Of a stretch of 64,000 nucleotides of DNA, positions 47,880 to 58,754 are shown one piece after another. Made by a program: the position numbers and the translations under genes. Under the pieces are notes generated by a model, which was not told where the DNA came from, made no database searches, and saw only the letters and a program-made list of their open reading frames with translations. Position 1 is the first letter of the stretch. Every line of letters starts with the position of its first letter. Location of the stretch: NCBI GenBank assembly GCA_022695795.1, contig MU404068.1, positions 492,461-556,460 of the forward strand, given 5' to 3'. Source of the DNA: Biscogniauxia marginata (lineage: Eukaryota; Ascomycota; Sordariomycetes; Xylariales; Xylariaceae).

Positions 47880-50800
47880 ATGCCCCATTTGGAACAGGAT
47901 GGACCGCTGGTCAAGCGCCAAAAGTTGGAATCCGTCGCAAGGCCCAAGTCTTCTGCGCCGCGCCAATCCAAGATCTTTGCTCCCTACCGAGTATGTTCGC
48001 ATTGAATCCCCAGCATGGGCAGATACTGACTTGATATGGTAGACTATTGGTCTTGTCTCGCCGACGGATGTTCCCTTCACCTCCATCCCTCTTGGAAAGA
48101 CCACCTTCCAGATCACAACCTCTATAGGCCGGTCTCTGCAAACGTACGATCTGAAGCGCGGCCTCAACCTCGTCTTTATTACCCGACCGCAGACCCCATC
48201 CGAAATCACGGCGATCTACGCCTGGAATAAGAAAGTATTTGCGGCCTGGGGTGACGCACGCAATGGAGAGCCCCAGGGGATTTGGATCTTCCAGAGGGGC
48301 AAGAAAGCCGGCGAATTAGAGCTCCCATCCGACCTCAACCAACCTATAAAGCAGATCCTCGTCTTCGGTTCTTGGGTTGTTGCATGTTCTTTGACGAGGA
48401 TCGAAGTATGGAAAAGCTCTACGCTCGAGCACTATACTACTATCTTCACCATGGCTTCGCGGCAAGGCGACAACGTGCTTACGGGTGGTATTTGCACCAT
48501 GCCGACATATATCAACAAAATATTTGCTGGACGTCGGGACGGATGGGTTGAAATCTGGAACATCGCTACCGGAAAACTGGTCTACACTATTCTGCCACCA
48601 TCTCCGAAATACGGTGCCGTTACATGCTTACAGCCTTCGCCGGCGCTCTCCTTGATGGCGATTTCATACGCTGCCGGCCGTCTAGTGATCCAGAACGTGC
48701 TCACCGACAAGCGCATTCTAAAGGTGCATGCAGATTCACCTGTCACGTGCATGGCATTTCGCACGGATGGTATTGGTGCAGGCCAGGACGGCCGCAAAGA
48801 CGGGGTTATGGCAACAGCTACGAAAGCAAGTGGCGACATTACGTTCTGGGATCTCAACCAAGGGGGTAGGATCATGGGTGTCCTCAGGAGTGCCCATAAC
48901 CCCCCGTCGCAAGAGGGCCTCTTAGTTCGTGGAGGAATTAGCAAAATAGAGTTCCTAGCTGGTCAGCCAGTTATCGTCACAAGTGGCCGCGACAATTCCT
49001 TGAAGACCTGGATTTTTGATGAAACCCCCTTTTCGCCGATACCGCGCGCCCTACATACGCGAAGCGGTCACGCGGCACCAGTCACATGCCTTCGGTTTCT
49101 GCCGACAGATTTCCAGGGCGCTGACGCTGGCAATAAGTGGCTGCTCAGTGGTGGGAAGGACCGGAGTTTGTGGGGATGGAGTCTTCGCCGCGACGGCCAA
49201 AGCACGGAGCTAAGTCAGGGCAACATTCGCAAGAAGGCTAAGAAGTTCGGTGTTCTTGCAAGCAGTACTCTAGGCCATGGCTCAACCACGACGACGCTCG
49301 AGGACCTGAAAGCGCCAGAGATCACTTGCATAGCTTGTTCGTTAAACCGAGATGGTGGGATGGGTGCTATACCAGGCAAACAAGCAATATGGAAGAAGAC
49401 GCGCGATCAGAAAAAGCCGGTGGATGCCGAGGTCAGTGGTATGACTGGTTGGGAAAGTGTCGTCACGGCTCATAAGGATGATTCTTTTGTGCGCACCTGG
49501 TTCTGGGGTCGGAAACGAGCGGGAAGATGGTTGTTTCAGACCGGGGATGGTGCAAATGTATCCACAGTCACCATGACTTCGTGTGGGACATTCGCTATTG
49601 TTGGGTCTGTCGAAGGATCGATTGACATGTTCAATCTGCAGTCCGGACTACATCGACAACGATTCCCTTCAAAATTGACTCCTGCGCAGGCAAGACAGGT
49701 TAAAATTCAACAACTAAAGCAGGCAGACACAGTTCTACAGCTCCAAGCTCGCTCGTCCACCGGTTCCCTCCCAGGGGTAGGCAAACATACGAAAGCCGTC
49801 ACCGGAATCGTCGTAGACTCAATGAACAAGCACGTCATCAGTTGCTCACTTGATGGAAAGATAAAATTCTGGGAGTTCCTGACTGGCAGTCTGCTGTTTG
49901 AGATTAACTGGGCCCCGATGACTACTATCACCGGCTGCCGTTACCATGCCTCCAGCGACTTAATAGCATTCTCTTGTGACGACAACTCTATACGCGTGGT
50001 GGACATCGAAACGAGACAGACGATACGTGAATTCTGGGGTTGTCAAGGTAAAATCAACGACTTCACATTCTCAAACGATGGTCGTTGGATTGTAGCGTCT
50101 TCTCAGGACTCAGTCATACGTGTCTGGGACTTACCAACCAGTCACCTCATTGACGCTATTCGGTTACACAAACCATGTACCGCACTGGCATTCTCTGCAT
50201 CCAATGAGTATCTGGCGGCGGCGTGCGAAGGCGAGCTGGGCATCAATATATGGAACAACAAGACGCTTTTCACCCATGTGCCAACCAGACAGATATCTGA
50301 AAGTGCTGTACAAGAAATATCAGGTCCGACAGCATCAGGGGAGGGAGGCCAAGGGATAGTGGAGGCCGCTTTTGAAGACGAGACACCCGTAGAGGAAGAG
50401 GATGAAGTCACCGTTCCGAGCGTGGACCAGCTCAGCGCCGATATGATGACATTAAGTTTAGTTCCGCGCAGCAGATGGCAGACACTATTGCATCTCGATC
50501 TGATTAAACAAAGAAATAAGCCGAGAGAAGCCCCCAAGGCCCCTGAGAAGGCACCATTCTTCTTGCCCTCCCTTAATGGGGCCTCTTCTTCAAATCAAGA
50601 CACTATTGTTGCAAAGACCGAAGAAGGCCAAACACAGTCGAGGATCACGCGATTTGATCGCAACAGGATGGAGCAAGCATTCACGAACAGCTTACAAGCC
50701 GGTGCCGTTAGTGGCAATTGTAAGCCCTGCGTCCCCTTTTTATTTATCTTTGTTCTCCTACTAACCCTCTCCAGATGATGAATTCATTGAGCATTTGAAG

Positions 50801-51112
50801 TCTCTACCCCCGGCAACAGCGGACCTTGAGTTGCGTTCACTTTCAATAGGGGATGACGATGAATCAAACGAGCTTCTCCATTTTATCCGTGCTCTAACAA
50901 GCCGGCTGGTGGCCCGTAGAGATTACGAACTTACCCAGGCATGGATGACGGTCTTCTTGCGGTTGCATATCGATTTGATCTTAGAGAGCGACGTTTTGAT
51001 GGGTGCATTACAAGAGTGGAATAAGTATCAGGCAGGGGAGTGGAGTAGGTTAGATAACCTTGTAGGGTATTGCGCTGGTGTTGTGAGCTTCTTGAGAAGC
51101 CCGCGAACGTGA
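47880..51112 (+). CDS. UTP21: U3 snoRNP / SSU processome WD40 protein Utp21 (WDR36)
   Basis: Three exons, 47880..47990, 48043..50719 and 50775..51112, give 1041 residues. Introns are 47991..48042 (52 nt, phase 0) and 50720..50774 (55 nt, phase 1); the last junction restores SGN-YDEFIEHLKSLPP. The N terminus has KIFAPYR-TIGLVSPTDVPF, typical of this family. WD40 blades run through most of the protein (GWVEIWNIATGKLVYTI, GDITFWDLNQGG, GKIKFWEFLTGSLLFEI, DSVIRVWDLPTS). The Utp21-specific C-terminal helical domain ends with RRDYELTQAWMTVFLRLH. In yeast Utp21 is part of the UtpB complex on the nascent 35S pre-rRNA and is needed for 18S rRNA maturation in the nucleolus. The length is slightly above yeast (939). 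Confidence 0.95.
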
Positions 51113-51744
51113 TTTGAGTGAGTGGTATGCCACATAATTAAATTCACAAATACTCCATCCAACCTAGCTTGACACGTTGAGTGACATTCTATGAACTGTA
51201 TTCTAGCATTTTTAATACCAAACACTGAACATTATTTAGCGAGCGAACCCTAGATAAGTAGAGTAGTATATTTGGCAATAGTCACTTGTAATTGAATGTT
51301 TGCATCTAATCCAAATCATTTAGACAATAGACACAGTAGGCTATGACCACCTATTGAGAAGGTTTGGGATTTATTTGGAAAAAAAAAGGCTTTTGTGTCC
51401 TAGAGAGTCACTACGAAATCCATCTCCGATACCCAACACCACCACTTTTTAACAACAGCTCCCTGGACCCCTAAACACGCTCTCCTCCATTACTTTTACA
51501 ATTCTACCTCTCGACTACAGAGATATTATTGCACCACCATCTAGTCTGGTGCACCAAATAACGACGAACACCGTCTCTACGGTCTCTTAAAAATTTCCAA
51601 CCACGTCGACAACAAGAATAGAGGATACTCCCAGCCTGCTATACCATTCGCACCACATCATTCCCCATATCTATCTCATATTATCATAAACCAGCAACAG
51701 AATAAGAACAGTCCTTCTACATACACACACATACACACGAAATA
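51113..51744. other. Intergenic region between UTP21 and the next gene
   Basis: About 630 bp containing the UTP21 3' end and the promoter and leader of the downstream gene. C- and A-rich sequence with CACAC/ACACAT steps (51721-51738) precedes the next start. Nothing else is seen. Confidence 0.5.
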
Positions 51745-53025
51745 ATGTATCCCTACCATTACCGTGGGCCTGTTCCGTCGAGGACGACTGAAAACCATCC
51801 CCTTCCTCTTCCTAATCCTTCTCTTCCTACTTCTCAACCGCAAATTCTCGGCGGATGGTCCCAGCCACCTACACCACCACCACAATCACAGTTTGAAAAT
51901 ATTCCACTAGTCCCTGGAGGCCATGTGCGGCCCGTTCCTAGCAGCCTATACCGAAGATCTTACACTCCAGAGCCCAATAGGTATCCACAGTCTCCAGGCC
52001 TGGCACCAACATGGGGGCCATATCCACCAACAGTGTGGCCGGAGCCCGTGAATGAAGATATTCCGGGGCTAAAATCCGAATCTGGGCTTGAGCCAGAGGG
52101 CATTCTCAAGACAGGGATGACCCCGACTCCTAGACCATATGATCCGCCGGCAGCCACAGGAATATATTACAGCCCAAAGCAAGACAAGGGCCATGAGGAT
52201 AGTGGTGTTGACGCCGAGTACGACACCGGCGGTAGCTATAGGGACGATTCGTGGTGGGAATCGCCCGGGCCCGAAACCGACGTGAACCACGAGACGACTT
52301 CGTCCAGTTGCGATACACTAGAATCCTGCTACAAGGAGTACCACCACCACCATCACTATCATTACCATCACAACGATGATGATGAATCCCGCTCGACTCC
52401 AGCGGCGCCATGGCATCCAGATCAGAGTCGAAACTGCGATCATAACGTTGATGATCGAGATGCTGGCGGCGCGGACGAAGTAGGGGCCGAAGAACTAGGG
52501 AACCCCACACGCGAGGAAGAGGATGGCGACGGCGGTTGCCTCGGCGGCGATGAGGCCAGAATTTCTACTGCTTCACCCTGCAGCCCAAACTCTTCTTCCT
52601 CCCCAAGCTCGGACTCACAGGCCGCAACCACCCCAGAGCTTCGGGGCTCTGGCTCTGACGCGGAAGAGGAGGCAATGGACACCTCCCGCGAACACCAGTT
52701 CCGCATGGATCGGCTGCGAGACCTGATGGCACTCGCTCGTTCGGCCACCGCCGCGGATGTCCAGGGGCGGCCTATCATCGTCGTCGCTGGGGACTGCTAT
52801 TATAACCGGGCCGTGACGGCCTCTGCCTCGCCCAGCCCGGAAGTAGCGCCCATCGTGCTCGTGGCGGGCAACATGTATGATTATCCTGGCGGCCTGTCGT
52901 CCTCGTCCTCATCGCGGCAGAAAAAGAGGAGGCGTGATGATGATGATGATGATGTTCAGGAGGGAGACACGGAAAGGACGGACCGGCCGTCATTCAAACG
53001 GCCGAGATTTTCGAGGGGGGGTTAA
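51745..53025 (+). CDS. Hypothetical low-complexity protein, Pro-rich start, His run, nuclear-type C terminus
   Basis: An intronless 426-residue frame that I do not recognise. The first 130 residues are rich in Pro, Tyr and Ser. Residues about 199-213 are a histidine-rich run followed by acidic residues. Residues 215-320 are acidic and Ser-rich. A more ordinary segment, FRMDRLRDLMALARSATAADV then GRPIIVVAGDCYYNRAV and PIVLVAGNMYDYPGG (about 314-380), looks like the only folded or conserved part. The C terminus has two basic patches (QKKRRR and FKRPRF) around an Asp run, which suggests nuclear entry. The leader before the ATG is A/C-rich as in expressed fungal genes. Function is unknown; a nuclear regulatory role is only an inference from composition. 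Confidence 0.65.
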   Translation: MYPYHYRGPVPSRTTENHPLPLPNPSLPTSQPQILGGWSQPPTPPPQSQFENIPLVPGGHVRPVPSSLYRRSYTPEPNRYPQSPGLAPTWGPYPPTVWPEPVNEDIPGLKSESGLEPEGILKTGMTPTPRPYDPPAATGIYYSPKQDKGHEDSGVDAEYDTGGSYRDDSWWESPGPETDVNHETTSSSCDTLESCYKEYHHHHHYHYHHNDDDESRSTPAAPWHPDQSRNCDHNVDDRDAGGADEVGAEELGNPTREEEDGDGGCLGGDEARISTASPCSPNSSSSPSSDSQAATTPELRGSGSDAEEEAMDTSREHQFRMDRLRDLMALARSATAADVQGRPIIVVAGDCYYNRAVTASASPSPEVAPIVLVAGNMYDYPGGLSSSSSSRQKKRRRDDDDDDVQEGDTERTDRPSFKRPRFSRGG

Positions 53026-53210
53026 GTGTGATATCAGTGTTAGAACTAGCCAGTTTACCTGCCTGGAGGACGCAATACGCGAGGCCTTAAGACCTTAAAG
53101 GGGAGTGCTTAAGCCCTGGGGGGGAGAAACTGCGGTCTTGCAGCTATAGGTTTTCATCAAGTCTGTCGCACGCCATCACCAATCGGGGCTAGAAGCTCTT
53201 CTGGCAGTGC

Positions 53211-53393
53211 GTGCTCACGACTGTGAGCTGGACCAAGGATGATCCAGACATGAACGAAGAAATCCTCGAAGAGTTCGCGACCCGTGTGAAAGAGAGACGA
53301 TCGAATCAGCCCATAATTGTTTTCTTTAGATGGTGGTGGGACCGGGGGGGTCGCTATATAAAGCCTGACAAATTCGAGGGTGTCTGTGGTTAG
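53211..53393 (+). pseudogene. Coding-like orphan fragment, possible gene remnant
   Basis: The frame reads VSWTKDDPDMNEEILEE, FATRVKERRSNQPIIVFFRW and YIKPDKFEG before a stop. The amphipathic helix followed by a strand-like segment looks like real protein. There is no good start, only a GTG or an internal ATG at about 53250, and no upstream exon that I can join. I do not recognise the family. It may be the relic 3' end of a dead gene or a chance frame. Confidence 0.2.
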
Positions 53394-53698
53394 TAAGGTA
53401 GATATCACGGAATGCCGTGCAAATTCAAACTTTCGAGTCCATTCATTTCGTGATTAAACCTCTTCGAATTGCCGTGATGCCCTGACTTCTAGGCGGCAAA
53501 CCACAATAGGTTATGTAGAGTCGTACCTTACCAGCCGAGTATGTGTATACCTAGGTAAGTATAAACATATTCTTAACCCCGAAAGATACTGTCTCGCCAC
53601 AAGTCGAAGTCGTTTGTGTTGAAAGGTGGGCAATATGAAGTGACTTAACCTAGTTATATATATACTATACTAGGGTATAGGTGCATATATGTACCCGA

Positions 53699-53977
53699 CT
53701 AGACCTCAGCCCGTAAGTACATCGCTGGCATCGTTATATCCAATAGCTTGGGGAACGTCTCCCGTGGCAATCGACATACCCCGAGCTGACTGATCAGCAA
53801 TGAAATTTCCTGTTGGCAAAGGGCTAATGTCTCATATCGGAAGATGCCCCCTGACATATAAAACCCACCTTCGAGGAGGCTACGGCCGTTGAAGATAGAT
53901 AAAATGATTTCCCGAAGCCGCTCCATGCGGTAGCCATGAGCAAAAGCCGAGCCGACGATAGCTCCGCGTCGCCCCAC
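53699..53977 (-). pseudogene. Coding-like orphan fragment, possible gene remnant
   Basis: About 95 residues are open on the minus strand, including YRMERLREIILSIFNGRSLL and CQQEISLLISQLGVCRLP. The composition and helical periodicity look like protein. The frame runs back to a stop near 54007 without a clear ATG start. No family is recognised and no splice partner is found. It could be the last exon of a decayed gene. Confidence 0.2.
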
Positions 53978-54370
53978 AAGCCATGCAGCGCTACTGTCGT
54001 GCTTTCACTTCACTTCCCCGGTCTGAAGCAAGGGAGCCTGTCATTAATAATCTCAAATTTTCTCTTTTTTTTTTTTTTTTCCGCCGGGCATCTGTGCAGT
54101 TAGGAGAGATGCCGAATAGCGGTGTATGCAGTTATATGTAGAGCCGGAGCCAGGACCCCTAAACTTCTAGTTCGACCTTTGCTTACCGTTGAGGGAGACA
54201 TCGGAGCCTCCCAACGAACGGGTGTAAGTCTAAGTCGTGTCTAGGAATAACGCCGCACACAAAAAAAAGGGGAAAGGCTTATATCGGAGGAAAACGCCAC
54301 CATTTTTGTGAAATTCATAGTCTCCCCAAAAGGAAGAAAGGGCGATAAGAAAAACATAAACACAATTAAA

Positions 54371-56292
54371 ATGGCGGCAGAGCAAGCCCCCGAGATCACG
54401 GGGCTGTCGCACGCCGGCCAGGACACCGAGACGACGTCCCGGACGTCGAACTCGGGTAACGACAGCGCCGATGCCGAACAGAACATGTCGGCGCTGGAGA
54501 GGATCAAGACGAATTTCGGAGACCGCCCTGAATGCTTTAAGAACACGTTCCAGGAAGTGTCCTTCGTCTTCCAGGCCACCGTGGCGACGGCCACGACGTC
54601 GTTCCTGACGGGCGTCGCCTTGATCATCACCGTCCCCGTCGCGCGCGACTTGGGGCTGACGCAGGGACAGATAGCGTGGATCAGCGCCTCGACTTCGTAT
54701 GCATCCCCCCCTTCCCCTCCTTTTCACTTGTTTTTTTATCCCCTTCCTGGAGCATGTATACCTACCTATACGTCTTCACCTCGCAGGGAGCGAGCGAGCT
54801 AACGGGTGACATCTATAGTCTCGTGGCCGGAGCGTTCCAGCTCGCCCTAGGGCAGTTGGCGGACCTACTAGGCCGGAAGGCCATGTTCATAACGGGAATG
54901 GGCGGGTTCAGCGCGTTCTCGCTGCTGGTCGCGTTCGCGCAGAACCCGTTCTGGCTGCTGATCGTGTGCGGGGTGCTGGGCATGTTCTCGGCCATGGTGG
55001 TGCCCCCTGCCATCGGGATCCTGGGCGCGGCGTACGCGACGCCGTCGCGGCGCAAGAATGTCGCCTTCTCGGCCTTCAGCGCGGGGAACCCGCTCGGCTT
55101 CGTCTTCGGCACCATCGTCTGCGGTATCTCGACGCAGCTCTCCAGCTGGCGCGCCTCCTTCGTCGTGCTCTGCGTCCTCTGGGTTCTGTTCACCATATTC
55201 GCCTTCTGGGCCGTGCCCAACGTCGAGAACTTCGACCGCGCTCCGCTGAGGGAACGCCTCGCGAGCCTGAAGCATTTCGACTATGTCGGCACCATCCTGA
55301 CGATCTTCGGGACGGGCATGTTCACCGCGGGCCTGACGTTGGGGCCCGAAGACGGGTGGTCAAAAGCCCATGTTATTGCCCTGCTGGTTGTCGGTGTTGC
55401 TCTACTCGGCATATTTGCCTTCTGGCAGACAATATTCCCGAACCCTCTGATGCCTCCGCATATCTGGAAAGATCGGAACTTTAGCTTGGTAAGGCCCGGT
55501 TTGACACTGAATCGCCTACTCTCACGCATATCTTGACTAACCGGCTAAATGTCAATAGATAATCGTCGTTGTCCTTCTTGGTACAATGGGCTTCACCTCG
55601 TCTGGCTTCTGGGTTGCTTTTATGATGCAGCAACTTCAACAGCTGTCAACCCTCATGGTCGCCGTGCGTCTCCTTCCAATGGCAATCTTCGGGTTAATCT
55701 GGAATGTCGTAGCTGCCCGCATATTGCATGTTATTAATAACACTGGGATCATGGTTTTCGGTGCTCTGTGCTATGTCGGTGCTAGCCTATTATTTTCCTT
55801 TATGGGACCTAACAGCAACTACTGGGCTTTCATATTCCCTGCCCTAATCTTGAACGTAGCTGGTGCGGATTTCCAATTCAACGTCGCAAATGTAAGTCTA
55901 GTTTTCATCTTTGTCAACCCCACCACTCTCCCTCTGAGAAACTAAGCTGACGGGCCTTAAAGATGTACGTGATGCAATCATTACCCAGCCATCAACAGTC
56001 AATGGCAGGAGGCATCTTCAACGTCGGCATCAGGCTGGCGAATACAGCCGTGATGGGTATCTCGACCGCGGTGTTTAGCTCGATCGAAATGACACCCGCG
56101 GGTATCGACGACCCCATGTTGAAGTATACCAGGACATTCCAAGTGTCAATCGCACTTGCGGGGCTGAGTCTCCTATTCTCCCCTTTCATCCGATTAACTA
56201 CCCAGGGGAATAGTCCAAAGGTGGAAGGCATTGATATCCAGGAAGAAAAGTTGAGAAATGAAGAGAAACCAGACCAAAAATCCATGGAATAG
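54371..56292 (+). CDS. MFS transporter, DHA2 / Atr1-like drug:H+ antiporter type
   Basis: Four exons, 54371..54696, 54819..55488, 55559..55891 and 55963..56292, give 552 residues. Introns are 54697..54818 (122 nt), 55489..55558 (70 nt) and 55892..55962 (71 nt). The first acceptor (CTATAG at 54813-54818) was chosen because it follows a CTAAC branch site and restores the conserved WISASTSLVAGAFQLALGQL. The MFS signature then reads GQLADLLGRKAM. Twelve to fourteen hydrophobic segments follow, including FLTGVALIITVPVARDLGL, MFSAMVVPPAIGILGAAYA and FVVLCVLWVLFTIFAFWAVP. The hydrophilic N terminus (about 60 residues) and a short Lys/Glu-rich C terminus face the cytosol by family analogy. Atr1-like members export aminotriazole and boron compounds in yeast; the substrate here is unknown. 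Confidence 0.88.
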
Positions 56293-57280
56293 GGGGGGCT
56301 AGCGTTCGGTATATCGCACCTAGTTAAGCGTCTACATATAAGAGAGTATTTGGCGCTCGAAAACTCATAACAGTCACCTCTCAAACGAACATGGGCATCA
56401 AGTTACAACATACACCGTTATGCTATGGCTTACCAGGCGTCCTTCCTGCAAGACTTGAATCTGTTGTATGCAGTATTAAGCTTGCTTTGTGTGCCCGAGA
56501 AATAGTCGCGCCCGCAGAATTTTCCACTAGCTCAGCTTAGAGAAAACAATAGAATAGATATATATCTCAAGGGTCTAATTCGATGTTCACTGGCTCGTAA
56601 ACCAATTACCACGCATCTAAGTATTACATAGCACTCGATGTTGAGCTACACGCAAGGTATTCTACCCAGCATGTGTGTCCGTCCGTAACCCATGTTTGGC
56701 AGGGAGTTATCTATTAGCTGACTCAGATATGCTGTTGCAAGTATATAATACGGTAATAGATGAGTCGATCCTACCTGTCGTACCCTCCCTAAGCATGAAA
56801 GTCTAGTCTCTTCGAGCCGGGTCAAGCCGAAACCAGCCGCTTATTACGTGTATTCTCAAATAGATATTAATAGGGCGGAATTACCGCCGTTCTTAGTTAT
56901 TCCTAACGTAGGACAATACCGCTATAGCTTGACCAAGCAAGTAATCAGACAGTTAAAATAGGATTTTTGGTCATAGCCGAAGATCGGTAACTTGATAGGC
57001 TAATCTAACCCTTGAACATCACATTCGAGTAGTTGACTCCTTTACAGAGCTTGATTGAGGGTCCGATATGCGGCGGCCTGACTTGAATGGACGACTCCGA
57101 AGTGCAAAGCACGCGGTCAGCAGCTAAAATCCTGAAAATTATTATACGAGAAGATTCCAAGCAAGTGACTATTAATTGAAAAAGAAAACATAAAGTCAAC
57201 ATTCACAGCAGCCAAGGTTTATGCTCATTGCAGAGTTATATTATACGACACAGCCCCTTCCTACGCGATCATATCCCGCT
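56293..57280. other. Intergenic region between MFS and GNAT genes
   Basis: About 1 kb with TATATA and TAATA stretches but no supported feature. The promoter of the acetyltransferase gene must lie in its right part. Confidence 0.45.
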
Positions 57281-58295
57281 ATGGTGTCTAAACATGCGTG
57301 GAAAGTTGAGGTGAGTTCTGTTTCCGGTGGGTTGTCAACTTCATGTTCAAGGAGAAGGTTACTTTGCTAGTGTGTAGTGGGAATACAACCAATACTTAGG
57401 GGGCAGTAAGTCTTAAGTACGAATGATAACACTCTGCCAAACAGCTCATCCCGTGGGACCACTCAAGCCCAGAACACGTTGAAAGGATGTATGATCAGCG
57501 TGTCGCCTGCGGATGGAGGTCAGATGAAGTACCGAGTTGGGTAGAATCCGCCAAAAGCGGCGGCAAGATATTCTACTGGATTGTAGGTACACATGCGGCG
57601 GTCTGAGTTGCACTATGGCTAATAGACTAGATCTTCTCGGACACGCTTACAGACCGAGGGGAACTAGAACAGAAACACGCAGTTGCGTACCCAAAAGTTA
57701 GTGAATCTGGCCTAGGGCAAGACAGTTGGACTCAGAAAGTCGCATAGGAATCAACGCCCCTTCGAGATACCGCGTCGGAGGTTCGACTAGTTTCACGACA
57801 GCCAACTGGCAGAGAATTCATACCTATCGGCCATGTTGCACTCGATATCCACGATGCCGAAGAAGACACGAAGCTTGGGCTCCCATCGCCAGGGACAGTG
57901 TGGGTTCATCAGCTTTACATATCGTACGCATTGCAAGGAGGCGGTTATGGTACTGGGGCGATGTCTAAGGTCGAAGCCTTAGCGGCACAAGAGCCAATGA
58001 ACGCTACTGTATTGGCTCTGGACACAATGGCGAAGGGCATGGATTTGAGCCCGGAACATGCAGAGGTGCTCGAAAAGGAGCTAAAGAGCCCGATCTCGAA
58101 GGTAAGTAGATGCACCAACTGACTGGCTTATAGAACGATTACTGAAAACAATGGAAATAATAGATATCAAAAGAGGAATGGTATGAGCGTCAGGAATATA
58201 AAACATACAAACGAGGAGCTGGATATGTGTATCGATCACAGATGGGCCATCAGATACCCCTGACCGTCGCATATATGAAGAAAATGATCATCTGA
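57281..58295 (+). CDS. GNAT-fold N-acetyltransferase, five short exons
   Basis: Exons 57281..57310, 57445..57582, 57631..57696, 57748..58101 and 58164..58295 give 239 residues; all introns are phase 0 (134, 48, 51 and 62 nt). The reading MVSKHAWKVE, then LIPWDHSSPEHVERMYDQRV and GREFIPIGHVALDI, follows a family of fungal acetyltransferases of about 240 residues that I recognise by pattern. The acetyl-CoA-binding core is VWVHQLYISYALQ followed by GGGYGTGA (about residues 129-148), then a helix and ALDTMAK. The C terminus has EEWYERQEYK, typical of the last strand region. The third exon (66 nt) and the donors GTAGGT and GTTAGT are less ideal than the rest. The substrate is unknown; members are usually annotated only as GNAT. 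Confidence 0.82.
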
Positions 58296-58754
58296 TAGAA
58301 GAGAGAGACTTCGAGTCTACCTTATTTGTATTTGAGACCTAACCTAGTTGATTAGGTTACCGGGCCGGTGACTGAGCTGATATATGCATTTAAAAGGGGT
58401 AGACACATACTGTTTAGGTAGATGTATATAGGTATGGGTCCACTTAAATACATCGTGCATAATGTAAATCACTGGAAAGCGCGTCCGCGTCCACGTCCAC
58501 GCCAACGCGATTCCACTAGCTGCCTGAGCTTCCAAGATGCCCCGCTATCCTAATAATCCCAACTGCAATTCAATGCATCTGGCGGATGGTCTCTATCTCG
58601 CGTCCACCCCTTACGACTGACATCCGCGGCCGACCGCAAGCACGTCACATCGTTAAAAGTCGGCCGTCAAAGTCGCTAGGAAGAACGCGTACGAAGTAGC
58701 GACCGCACGTCGAAATCTTGCCTTTTTCCTCCGATCCGCAAGCAAGCAAACCCG
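58296..58754. other. Intergenic region before the ECM11-domain gene
   Basis: About 460 bp holding the GNAT 3' end and the promoter of the next gene. There are short GCGTCCGCGTCCACGTCC-type repeats near 58480-58505. Nothing else is seen. Confidence 0.45.

Larger units (their letters stand above)
53026..54370. other. Intergenic region with two coding-like fragments
   Basis: About 1.3 kb before the MFS gene. It contains the fragments described at 53211-53393 and 53699-53977, an exact TACCTAGGTA at 53548-53557, a T run of about 18 near 54065-54080, and the MFS promoter. No complete gene is supported. Confidence 0.45.
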
